Shown here piece by piece: positions 1 through 7,001 of a stretch of DNA of 17,119 nt. Source of the stretch: an uncultured Clostridia bacterium (GTDB lineage: Bacteria; Bacillota_A; Clostridia; TANB77; CAG-508); contig CANQXO010000021.1 of NCBI GenBank assembly GCA_947627825.1, positions 1-17,119 of the forward strand, given 5' to 3'. Below the pieces are notes generated by a model, which saw only the letters and a list, made by a program, of their open reading frames with translations, was not told the DNA's origin and made no database searches. Position 1 is the stretch's first letter, and each line of letters begins with the position of its first letter. The position numbers and the translations under genes are program-made.

Positions 1-282
1 TTCCATGTCTATATCTGTTATTTCTTCATTGTTTACACTGATTCTTTCATTGTATTTTATTAAATGGGGACTTAGAAATTTTCCTACTGTGTAGCCTGCC
101 TTTATTAATATGTTGGTCATTATTTCTACACAGCTACCTTTTCCATTTGTTCCTGCAATATGTATTATTTTATATTTCCTTTCTGGATGTGCAAATTTTT
201 CTGTAAAAAATTTTATTGATTTTAAATCTGTTTTTGCTGTTCCTTTGTAAAAACTGGACATAAAGCTTTCTACATCTAACAT
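1..282 (-). CDS. folC: Folylpolyglutamate/dihydrofolate synthase, N-terminal part
   Basis: This is a partial gene; the 3' end runs off the window and 94 codons are visible. FolC adds glutamate to folates with ATP in the cytoplasm, and some members also make dihydrofolate from dihydropteroate. The translation holds the Mur-ligase-type P-loop HIAGTNGKGS at residues 41-50 and the FolC signature SPHLIKYNERISVN at 71-84, which together identify the family well. The ATG at 282 is preceded by AAAAAGGAG at a normal distance. It starts 28 bp after the RNase G gene, so it is probably the third gene of the pth operon. Whether it is monofunctional or bifunctional cannot be seen from this fragment. Confidence 0.93.
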   Translation of the reverse strand, partial: MLDVESFMSSFYKGTAKTDLKSIKFFTEKFAHPERKYKIIHIAGTNGKGSCVEIMTNILIKAGYTVGKFLSPHLIKYNERISVNNEEITDIDME

Positions 283-310
283 TATTGTGTCTCCTTTTTG
301 CCTACTATTT

Positions 311-1447
311 TTATCTTCCAAATATGTATTTTCTTGTCATTTCTAGGAGTCCTAATTTTGTAAATTCTAAAACTTGTACTTTTGACCTATCTTTTTTTAT
401 TTCTTCTTTCATTATTTCTTTTATTTTTTCTCTATATTCTTCCTTTTGCATATCAATATAATCTATTATTATAATTCCGCCTATGTCTCTTAGCCTTATT
501 TGTTTTGCGATTTCTTTTGTTGCTTCTAAATTTACTTTTAGCACTGTATCGTCTAGCTCTTTATTGCCTGTAAATTTTCCAGAGTTTACATCTATTGCAG
601 TTAGCGCTTCACATTTATCTATTGTAATAAAACCTCCGCATTTAAGCCATATTATCCTAGGTAATTTTGATAAGTCTGAAATGTTTTTTATTTCAATTTT
701 TAAATCACTACCTAATTCTTTTAAAATATATTTTTTTGTTTCTTCCGAATCAACATATATTTCTAAACCTGTTGGTTCAAAATCTGTTATTAGTTTTCCT
801 ACTAGTCCGTTATTGTCATATAGTTTCATAGGTGCTTTTTCGTTTATATTTTTTGTAATGTTAGTCCATATTTTTAATAATTTTTCTATGTCTTGTTTTA
901 TTTGCTTTTCTGTTACAGTTTCTGATGAAGTTCTTATTATTGCACCAAAACCTTTTGGAAGATTATTTTCTACTAGTTTTATTAATCTTTCCTTTTCTTT
1001 TTTGTCTTCTATTTTGCTTGATACAGTAATAAAATCAGCGTTTGGCATAAGTACAATATAGTTTCCTGTAAGCTTAATATCTTTTGTCACTTTTGAACCT
1101 TTTTGATCGTCGCAGTCTCTTTTTATTTGTACTAAAATTTTATCTCCTTGTTTTATATAATCTTCTATTTTATAATTATGAATATTAATATTTACATTTC
1201 CTGTAATGTTGCTTTGTTTTGGCAAAATATCTTTTATGTGGATAAGTGCATTTCTTTCTTCTCCAATATCTATAAAAGCAGATTGCATTCCTTTTATGAC
1301 ATCTTTAACAATACCTAAGTAAATGTTTCCTTCTAGCCTTTTTTTATTTGTTTCTTCAACATACGATTCTACTAATTCATTTTCTTGGTATACAAATATT
1401 TCTAATTTTTCATTATCTTTTTTTATTTCTATTTTAGTTTTAATCAT
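311..1447 (-). CDS. rng: Ribonuclease E/G family endoribonuclease, short C-terminus
   Basis: A 378-residue member of the RNase E/G family, single-strand endoribonucleases acting in RNA processing and decay. An S1-like segment covers roughly residues 36-130. The catalytic core includes TAIDVNSGKFTG (283-294, metal-binding Asp286) and LRDIGGIIIIDYIDM (319-333, second acidic site), spaced as in the family. The C-terminus is odd: it ends nine residues after LGLLEMTRK and lacks both the CPxCxG zinc-link cysteines and the following small domain known from E. coli RNase E/G. No continuation is visible in another frame, because folC begins 28 bp later. It lies 15 bp downstream of pth. The family call is firm; whether it should be named rng or rne, and how it oligomerises without the zinc-link, is uncertain. 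Confidence 0.9.
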   Translation of the reverse strand: MIKTKIEIKKDNEKLEIFVYQENELVESYVEETNKKRLEGNIYLGIVKDVIKGMQSAFIDIGEERNALIHIKDILPKQSNITGNVNINIHNYKIEDYIKQGDKILVQIKRDCDDQKGSKVTKDIKLTGNYIVLMPNADFITVSSKIEDKKEKERLIKLVENNLPKGFGAIIRTSSETVTEKQIKQDIEKLLKIWTNITKNINEKAPMKLYDNNGLVGKLITDFEPTGLEIYVDSEETKKYILKELGSDLKIEIKNISDLSKLPRIIWLKCGGFITIDKCEALTAIDVNSGKFTGNKELDDTVLKVNLEATKEIAKQIRLRDIGGIIIIDYIDMQKEEYREKIKEIMKEEIKKDRSKVQVLEFTKLGLLEMTRKYIFGR

Positions 1448-1462
1448 AAACTTCCTTTTTAT

Positions 1463-2020
1463 TTAATTTATTTTGTTCATTGCATTGTCAATTCCATCTT
1501 TTAAAATTTCCTCGACTGCTATTTCAGCTTTATCAATTGATGGAGCAAGATTTTTATATTCTTCATCAGTCATTTTTTGAATTACATAAGATATAAGTAA
1601 TTCTTTGAATTCTGGCTTTCCAGTTCCAATTCTTACTCTTGGGAATTTGGTGGTTGCTAAATTCTCTATTACTGATTTCATTCCATTATGTGTTCCTGCT
1701 CCACCTTCTTTTCTTATTTTTACAGTTCCAACTTCCAAATCTATATCGTCATAAACTATAATAGTGTTTTCATCTTCAATTTTATAAAAGTTTTTTATTT
1801 TAATTATTGACTTTCCACTTTCATTCATGTAGGTTTGAGGTTTTAAAAGGATAACTTTTTTATCTTCAATAGTTCCGCTTCCATAAATACCATCAAATTC
1901 TTTTTTGTCAAATTTTATATTATACTTTTCTGCTAATTTATTTACAGTATCAAATCCCATATTGTGTCTTGTTTTACTGTACTCTGGTTCTGGATTTCCT
2001 AATCCTACAATTAAATACAT
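1463..2020 (-). CDS. pth: Peptidyl-tRNA hydrolase
   Basis: A 185-residue cytoplasmic enzyme, close to the usual family length. It releases tRNA from peptidyl-tRNAs that drop off the ribosome. Motifs in order are GLGNP (6-10), TRHNMGF (17-23, catalytic His19), LLKPQTYMNESG (58-69, Asn66), DDIDLEVG (91-98, Asp91) and GGAGTHNGMKS (106-116, Asn112), followed by FPRVRIGTG. These match the known catalytic His, Asn, Asp and Asn set. The ATG at 2020 has GGGAG upstream. It is the first gene of a run with RNase G and folC, driven by the promoter at 2100-2128 and preceded by a stable leader hairpin. Confidence 0.97.
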   Translation of the reverse strand: MYLIVGLGNPEPEYSKTRHNMGFDTVNKLAEKYNIKFDKKEFDGIYGSGTIEDKKVILLKPQTYMNESGKSIIKIKNFYKIEDENTIIVYDDIDLEVGTVKIRKEGGAGTHNGMKSVIENLATTKFPRVRIGTGKPEFKELLISYVIQKMTDEEYKNLAPSIDKAEIAVEEILKDGIDNAMNKIN

Positions 2021-2040
2021 AAGCTTTCTCCCTAATTCAT

Positions 2041-2075
2041 AGTGTGATTAACTTTATAAAAAGTTATATCACACT
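2041..2075 (-). promoter_or_regulatory. Leader hairpin of pth operon
   Basis: In the minus-strand RNA, arms AGTGTGAT-(A)-TAACTTT and AAAGTTA-ATCACACT form a 15-bp stem with one bulged A and a four-base loop. It begins about 18 nt after the predicted start site and ends 20 nt before the pth ATG, just upstream of the GGGAG site. No U-tract follows it on this strand, so it does not look like a terminator for the surface protein gene. It may affect mRNA stability or translation, or as DNA may be an operator. Its function is inferred only from position. Confidence 0.6.
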
Positions 2076-2099
2076 ACATTTTACTTCTTATTTTTTTAT

Positions 2100-2128
2100 A
2101 TTATAATAGATTTTTACTTAAGTTTCAA
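2100..2128 (-). promoter_or_regulatory. Sigma-A promoter of pth-rng-folC
   Basis: TTGAAA (2128-2123) and TATAAT (2105-2100) are separated by exactly 17 bp, close to the sigma-A consensus. Transcription would start near 2093, giving a leader of about 73 nt that contains the hairpin at 2041-2075. It lies in the 207-bp gap after the surface protein gene. I found no clear intrinsic terminator for that gene in the rest of the gap. Confidence 0.75.
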
Positions 2129-2227
2129 GTTTTATGAGTTTATAACTTGCAAATTTATAACTTATAGATTGCGTTATTTAATTTAACCCTAATTTTAATT
2201 ATTGTATTTAACTTTTTTATTTATAAA

Positions 2228-4783
2228 TTATTTTTTTAATATTTTTCTTATTTTTATTGCAATTACAGATAGCATTGTTACTAAACATCCTACTATAATA
2301 GCAATGCCTTTCTTTCCTGTTCTTGGCATAATTACTACATCATTTTTATCAGCATTATCTTCTAGGTTAGTTTCTTCAATGTCTATTGATTTTACTTCTA
2401 CTTTGTTATTAATTGTTTGGCAAAGTTCTATTCCTTCTTTTTTAGTTAATATTAATTCAAATTCAAGTGTTTCATTTGGATTTATGTTATCTATGTTTAT
2501 ATATGCTCTATCTGATGCGATTGTCCATAATGGATTGTCATCTTGTAAAGCCATATATCCGCTTGGTAAGTAATCCACTAAAACGCCATTACCTTCTCTT
2601 TCTTGGTCATTTGTAACTTTAATTATGTAATGAATTTTACTTGTTGAGTTTGCATTTGCTTCGTCTAAATTTACTTCTACTTTTCCAATTTTATTTTTTA
2701 ATTCGTGATAGTTTCCATTTATTGAAGCTTGCTTTAAATTCATTTCTACTTTCAAATTAAATTTTAGTTTTTGATAGTAGTAATTAATTTCAATGTCTTT
2801 TTTTCCAATTAATACTTTTGGTGATTTAGGTTTTTCCACTAGTTTATAGTATTTAAATTCTTTTTCTTGAGTTGTGTATACTGTTCCTTCTGTTACCGTA
2901 TCTTCTATTCTGTCAAGTGATTCATTAGTATCTCTATCAATGTAATTAACTATTATTTTACTTTGATGAATGTAATAATAATTTACTGTTTGTTCTTCTC
3001 TTGTAATTGTATGTTTATTGCTTTCTGGTCCGCTGAAAAATATGTAATTATCAAAACTTTTTTGAATTGACTCTACTTCGTCTCCTTCTATTCCTTTTAA
3101 TTCTTCTTTATTTAAAATTGAATTATTTGCCTTATCAATGTAGTTTACAGTTATCTTTCCTTTATGCTTATAGTAATATGTAATTTCTTGGTCTTTTTTG
3201 GAAAATGTTGTGTCTGCTGGTTTTTCTACTAAAACATAGTCATCAAAGGATTTTTCTTCTGAAACTACTTTTTCACCTTCTGTGCCTGTTAGGGTTTCTT
3301 GATCCATAACTTGATTTGTTGTTTTATCAACATATTTTACAGTAACTTTTGCTTTGTTATACTTATAATAATATTTTACAGATACATCTTCATGTGGCAT
3401 GATGCCTGTTGCATTGCTTGGCACCTCCACTAAAGTATAGTCGTTAATTTCTTTATTTTCGGTTGTATATTTTTCATCTTCTACCACCTTTGCATTGTTT
3501 GATGGTGCTATTTTACTTTTATCATAAAAGTCTAAATAATCAGTAGTTAAATTATATTTGTTTTTATAGTAAAAATAAAATGTTTGAAGATCTTCTTGTA
3601 AAGTTGCTTGAGTTACTGATGGTCTTTCGCATAATACCTTGTCTTCAAATTGTTTTTCTTCTAGTTCTATAACATCTCCTACTGCTCCTGTTTTAAGTGT
3701 TTTGTCTAATTCTTTTCCTGAATATTTTTCAACATACCTTGTTTCAACGCCTGAACTTTGAAGATTAAATGTAGCAAATAAATTTGAAATTCCTCCTGCT
3801 CTTTCCATGTAAAATAACTTTAATGTATGTTCTCCTTGTGCTAGCTTTCCTTCTGGAAAGGCTTTTAGATATACAAAATAGTCGTCAGTAAACATTCTTT
3901 CGTTATATACTGTTGAATAGTAAACTTCATTTTTTGCAAAATTAATATTACCAGTTTGCTTTATATGAAGTCCTCCTAAATCTAGAACTAGTGTATCATC
4001 AATAAATACCCATACATCATCGTCTCCTGAGAAATTAAATACCATATCTTCATATTCGCCAGTCAATGAATTTTTAACTTTTCCATCTGTTGTCATATAG
4101 AATGGTATTTCCATTTTTACTGTAAAGAATAAGTCTTTGTTGGCATCTACTGAAGTGTCATCTTCACATTTGTTGAATGGATAAAATCCTCCTCTTGCTC
4201 CTTTATGTAATTCAAATTTTTTATTATTTTCATCTAGTTTTAAATGATATTCGTCACTATTAAAACTATAATATCCATTTTCTTGCTTTAAAAATGGCAT
4301 TTTGTAATTGTTTAAAACCTTTGTGTACACACTATTAGGTGCCGAAATATTAGGAAATAGTGAAGTTCCATTTTTATATTTATCAACTACTTTTAAATTT
4401 CCATTTACTAACTTGTTTTCTACTAATCCTTGTAATACACCATTTGCTTGTAAATACCTATGTGGTCCTGTATATCCATTTTGTAAACCTCCTGCGACCC
4501 TATCTTCAGTCATTCCAAAGTATAGTCCTTTTTCATCATATTCTGCTCTTTCATCATATAGCATATTATAATAATCATTTTGTGAAATTCCTCTAAGTTG
4601 AGCATTGTATTGTTCTGCATCAATGTCAACAAATGTTGCATTTACAAATTTTACATTTGATTCATCTACTTTTGTACAATCTGTTGCGGCAATACTTTTT
4701 AAATTACTACCATAAATAGATAACAACGGAATAATTGCACTTAATGCAATTAACCCTTTCTTAAAAAATTTAATTTTGTCCAT
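2228..4783 (-). CDS. Sortase-anchored surface protein with fibro-slime and MucBP repeats
   Basis: An 851-residue secreted wall protein. Residues 1-33 form a signal peptide (KK-rich start, hydrophobic 11-22). Residues about 200-342 resemble the fibro-slime/PA14-like domain, with FNFSGDDDVWVFIDDTLVLD at 249-268 followed by LGGLH. Three clear MucBP repeats follow (about 478-537, 543-603, 608-669), each starting like VxYxD and closing with YYY, and two degenerate ones precede them (about 347-407 and 437-473). Residues about 676-800 look like a DUF11-type adhesin domain. The C-terminus has MPRTG (819-823), a hydrophobic stretch and a K/R tail, a sortase signal with Met replacing Leu. The ATG at 4783 has AAAGGAG only 4 nt away. 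An adhesion or matrix role is inferred. Its leader and promoter are unusual and may be under Spo0A control. Confidence 0.88.
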   Translation of the reverse strand: MDKIKFFKKGLIALSAIIPLLSIYGSNLKSIAATDCTKVDESNVKFVNATFVDIDAEQYNAQLRGISQNDYYNMLYDERAEYDEKGLYFGMTEDRVAGGLQNGYTGPHRYLQANGVLQGLVENKLVNGNLKVVDKYKNGTSLFPNISAPNSVYTKVLNNYKMPFLKQENGYYSFNSDEYHLKLDENNKKFELHKGARGGFYPFNKCEDDTSVDANKDLFFTVKMEIPFYMTTDGKVKNSLTGEYEDMVFNFSGDDDVWVFIDDTLVLDLGGLHIKQTGNINFAKNEVYYSTVYNERMFTDDYFVYLKAFPEGKLAQGEHTLKLFYMERAGGISNLFATFNLQSSGVETRYVEKYSGKELDKTLKTGAVGDVIELEEKQFEDKVLCERPSVTQATLQEDLQTFYFYYKNKYNLTTDYLDFYDKSKIAPSNNAKVVEDEKYTTENKEINDYTLVEVPSNATGIMPHEDVSVKYYYKYNKAKVTVKYVDKTTNQVMDQETLTGTEGEKVVSEEKSFDDYVLVEKPADTTFSKKDQEITYYYKHKGKITVNYIDKANNSILNKEELKGIEGDEVESIQKSFDNYIFFSGPESNKHTITREEQTVNYYYIHQSKIIVNYIDRDTNESLDRIEDTVTEGTVYTTQEKEFKYYKLVEKPKSPKVLIGKKDIEINYYYQKLKFNLKVEMNLKQASINGNYHELKNKIGKVEVNLDEANANSTSKIHYIIKVTNDQEREGNGVLVDYLPSGYMALQDDNPLWTIASDRAYINIDNINPNETLEFELILTKKEGIELCQTINNKVEVKSIDIEETNLEDNADKNDVVIMPRTGKKGIAIIVGCLVTMLSVIAIKIRKILKK

Positions 4784-4885
4784 AATACTCCTTTTCTCAT
4801 AAATATTTTTTATTTATGTTTTACTATATTCTAATTTTCTTTTTGAGTTTTCCTTTGATTCTTTCTATTATTTATTGATTTTTTA

Positions 4886-4960
4886 TTATCTTTTGATTTT
4901 TCTTTTTTCGTTATCTTTCGATTCTCTTTTTTTTGTTATCTTTTGATTTTTAGGGATTTG
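4886..4960 (-). repeat. Three 25-bp tandem repeats in surface-protein leader
   Basis: Three direct copies start at 4886, 4911 and 4936, each beginning TTATCTTTNGATT on the plus strand and followed by a T-rich run. Two further degenerate copies of the TTGATT core precede them at 4855 and 4875. In the minus-strand RNA each copy reads as A-rich sequence with AUC-NAAA-GAU. They lie 103-177 nt upstream of the ATG, inside the predicted leader. They could alter length by slippage, bend DNA through A-tracts, or act in the RNA; the sequence alone does not decide. Confidence 0.7.
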
Positions 4961-5000
4961 TTTTTAGGCTAAAATCTTATTTGAAAAAATTCGATTTAAT

Positions 5001-5026
5001 AAAAATATTGATTTATTAATATTTTT
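5001..5026. repeat. AT-only inverted repeat in the long leader
   Basis: AAAAATATT (5001-5009) is perfectly complementary to AATATTTTT (5018-5026) across an 8-base spacer. In the leader RNA it would form a weak A/U stem just after the recO terminator. In DNA this AT-rich a perfect nine-base stem can occur by chance, so no function is claimed. Confidence 0.4.
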
Positions 5027-5030
5027 CAAT

Positions 5031-5067
5031 AAAAAAATAAGAATAGAATTTTTAATTCCACTCTTAT
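5031..5067 (-). terminator. Intrinsic terminator after recO
   Basis: On the minus strand ATAAGAGTGGAATT (5067-5054) pairs with AATTCTATTCTTAT (5050-5037) over 14 positions, with two G-U pairs and a three-base loop. Seven U residues (5037-5031) follow. It lies 69 bp after the recO stop and would end the long recO operon. The left arm overlaps the -10 box and start site of the next promoter, so only read-through RNA can form the full stem. Confidence 0.8.
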
Positions 5068-5094
5068 TATAATTGGTAAATTTTGTTATGTCAA
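5066..5094 (-). promoter_or_regulatory. Perfect-consensus sigma-A promoter of the surface protein gene
   Basis: TTGACA (5094-5089) and TATAAT (5071-5066) are separated by 17 bp, an exact match to the sigma-A consensus. The start site would fall near 5059-5057, giving a leader of about 275 nt before the ATG at 4783. The -10 box lies at the edge of the recO terminator, and two Spo0A-like boxes lie just upstream. Confidence 0.85.
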
Positions 5095-5103
5095 GTAAAA
5101 TCG

Positions 5104-5130
5104 TTCGACACAATTCTACAAATTTCGACA
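5104..5130 (-). promoter_or_regulatory. Two Spo0A-box-like sites
   Basis: TGTCGAA occurs at 5130-5124 and again at 5110-5104 on the minus strand, in direct repeat 20 bp apart, about two helical turns. This heptamer is the core of the Spo0A box known from Bacillus. The sites are centred about 48 and 68 bp upstream of the predicted start, suitable for activation of the promoter at 5066-5094. The match is direct; regulation by Spo0A is inferred. A spore-forming lineage is supported by yqfC, yqfD and pdaA nearby. Confidence 0.6.
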
Positions 5131-5135
5131 TTTGC

Positions 5136-5849
5136 TTATTCATACTCTTTTTCTAAGCATTTATTTAAATAGAGTTTTGTCAAAACTTTTAGTTCTTGTT
5201 TATTTTCATCTGATAATTCAAATGAGAATATTTTTTTAGGTTCTGCCCATATAATGTATTTGATTGCTTTTACTGTTGAACTTGATAATGTTATTGCTCC
5301 TTTATCTACTTTTCCACAGGCTTTACATTCTAAGCCATTATTTTTCATACTAAAATATACAAGCTCTTCTTGTTTTCCACAATTTGCACACTTTTCAACA
5401 ATTGGTCTAAATCCAATAATACTTAATAATCTTAATTTAAAAATTGATAATATTAATTCTAAATCTTTATCTGATTCTGAAATCATATAAATAGTATTAA
5501 GTGTTAATTGCAAAATTCTATATGTATTTTGATTTTCATCTGTTACATCATTTACTAGCTTCGCGACCATTACAGCATATTTTAGCTTTTCTACATCTAA
5601 TCTTATATTGTAAAAAATTTCAATTGGTTCGCATGAATTAATTGAATAACTACTTACTCCTTTATATATTAAAAATTCCCCAAAGCATAGGAATTGCGTT
5701 CCAGCCATTAGTGCACTTTTAGGTCTTCTAGCACCTTTTGCTGCACACCCAATTTTTCCTAAGTCTGGGGTAAGTAGAGTTACCATTTTATCATTATCAC
5801 CCATATTGTTTTGGGCCAAAATAATTCCTTTTGTTTTTATAACTCCCAT
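5136..5849 (-). CDS. recO: DNA repair protein RecO
   Basis: A 237-residue RecO, which loads RecA with RecF/RecR and anneals single strands during recombinational repair. The N-terminal OB-fold begins IKTKGIILAQNNMGDNDKMV (4-23), and AKGARRPKSAL follows at 37-47. Four cysteines, C154/C157 and C175/C178, form the zinc module found in many RecO proteins. The length is normal. The ATG at 5849 has AGGAAAG upstream. It is the last gene of the era region, 23 bp after the small yqzL gene, and is followed by a terminator. Gene order yqzL-recO supports the call. Confidence 0.95.
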   Translation of the reverse strand: MGVIKTKGIILAQNNMGDNDKMVTLLTPDLGKIGCAAKGARRPKSALMAGTQFLCFGEFLIYKGVSSYSINSCEPIEIFYNIRLDVEKLKYAVMVAKLVNDVTDENQNTYRILQLTLNTIYMISESDKDLELILSIFKLRLLSIIGFRPIVEKCANCGKQEELVYFSMKNNGLECKACGKVDKGAITLSSSTVKAIKYIIWAEPKKIFSFELSDENKQELKVLTKLYLNKCLEKEYE

Positions 5850-5872
5850 TTTACTTTCCTACTTTTTATGTT

Positions 5873-6046
5873 TTAAACAAGTTTTATTTCATCATTACTT
5901 TTTAATATAGTTCCTAAGTTCATTTGATTTTTTTCTTGATTCTTTTCATTGGCATTTTCAATTGCTTTATCTACTTCTATTAATTCCATAAAAGTATTGA
6001 TATTTCCAGTATTTTTAAAAGTATTCCACGCAATTTGTTTTAACAT
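5873..6046 (-). CDS. yqzL: YqzL-like small protein
   Basis: A 57-residue gene too short for common ORF lists. It starts MLKQIAWNTFKNTGNINTF, matching the YqzL pattern in which a short start leads into a Trp, then F-TG(N/D)I(N/D). It continues with a charged tail ending KSNDEIKLV. The ATG at 6046 has a strong AGGAGAG eight bases upstream. It lies 32 bp after era and 23 bp before recO, exactly where yqzL lies in Bacillus and many Clostridia. The function of the family is unknown to me. The charged tail from about residue 28 is somewhat longer than usual. Family assignment rests on the motif and position. Confidence 0.85.
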   Translation of the reverse strand: MLKQIAWNTFKNTGNINTFMELIEVDKAIENANEKNQEKNQMNLGTILKSNDEIKLV

Positions 6047-6078
6047 AAGTCTCTCCTATTCTTCAGTCTTGCTTTTTG

Positions 6079-6975
6079 TCAATCTTTCATTTTGAATTTA
6101 TTTACAAAATTATCAAGATTTATCCAATCTTCTTTTACTTTTACCCATAATTTTAAATTTACTTTATTTTCTAGCATTTTTTCTAAATCTTGTCTAGCAA
6201 AGCTTCCTATTTTCTTTAGCATTTGTCCTTGCTTTCCTATTATTATGCCCTTATGTGATTCTCTTAAACAAAAAATTGTAGCTTCTATATCAAAAATTTT
6301 TTCACCATTTTTCGTTTTTCTTGTTTTTAGCTTTGTATTTTCTACAAAAATTCCATGAGGAACTTCATCTTGTAATAATTTAAGAGCTTTTTCTCTAATA
6401 GTTTCTTGGACTATATCTCTTAGTGACTGGTCTGTATATTCTTCTATAGAATAATATGCAGGGCCAACTTTTAAGTTTCTTTCTATTTCAACTAACAATT
6501 CTTCTAAATTCTTTTTTTGTTTCACTGAAACTGGCACAATTGCTTTAAAATCATGAAGATTTTTATATTCTTCAATAATTTTCGCAAGTTTAACACCATC
6601 AATCAAGTCTATTTTATTTATAATTAATATTGTAGGCTTTTTACTTTCTCTTATTTTTTCAATTGTGTTTTCGTCTTTTCTTGAATCACTTGCATCAATA
6701 ACGAAAAGAACTACATCTACATCTGGTATTGAAGAAAAAGCTGATTCAATCATTACATTTCCTAATTTTGATTTAGGTTTATGGAGCCCCGGTGTATCTA
6801 CTATTATTATTTGTGAATTTTCTCTATTTATTATTCCTTTTACAACTTTTCTTGTAGTTTGGGGCTTATTTGTAATGGCTGAAACTTTTTCTCCAACTAG
6901 TGCATTTATTATGCTTGATTTTCCTACATTAGTTCTTCCTATTACTGTTACAAATCCTGATTTGAATTCTTCCAT
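6079..6975 (-). CDS. era: GTPase Era
   Basis: A 298-residue GTPase that binds 16S rRNA and helps 30S subunit maturation. GTP-binding motifs are G1 GRTNVGKS (13-20), G2 around TT (40-41), G3 DTPG (60-63), G4 NKID (120-123) and G5 around VSVK (149-152, a variant of the usual SA-K). The C-terminal KH domain has GKQG at 247-250, the RNA-binding GxxG loop with Gln in the second position, followed by LKKIG. The length is typical. AAGGAG precedes the ATG at 6975. It sits between a DUF3048 gene and yqzL-recO, part of the conserved ybeY-dgkA-era-recO block. Confidence 0.97.
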   Translation of the reverse strand: MEEFKSGFVTVIGRTNVGKSSIINALVGEKVSAITNKPQTTRKVVKGIINRENSQIIIVDTPGLHKPKSKLGNVMIESAFSSIPDVDVVLFVIDASDSRKDENTIEKIRESKKPTILIINKIDLIDGVKLAKIIEEYKNLHDFKAIVPVSVKQKKNLEELLVEIERNLKVGPAYYSIEEYTDQSLRDIVQETIREKALKLLQDEVPHGIFVENTKLKTRKTKNGEKIFDIEATIFCLRESHKGIIIGKQGQMLKKIGSFARQDLEKMLENKVNLKLWVKVKEDWINLDNFVNKFKMKD

Positions 6976-7001
6976 TTTGCTCCTTATTTTATTTTTTGAT
7001 T

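Noticed and set aside
483..1061. A 192-codon open frame on the plus strand inside the RNase G gene, and many similar plus-strand frames across the window
   Set aside because: Each lies opposite a well-supported minus-strand gene, lacks recognisable domains and is Ser/Phe/Leu-rich as expected for the complement of AT-rich coding DNA.
4886..4960. CRISPR-like array
   Set aside because: The three 25-bp units are directly adjacent with no unique spacers and no cas genes are nearby.
5087..5130. LexA (SOS) operator after recO
   Set aside because: The expected inverted repeat with GAAC and GTTC arms is absent; the TGTCGAA direct repeats fit Spo0A boxes better.
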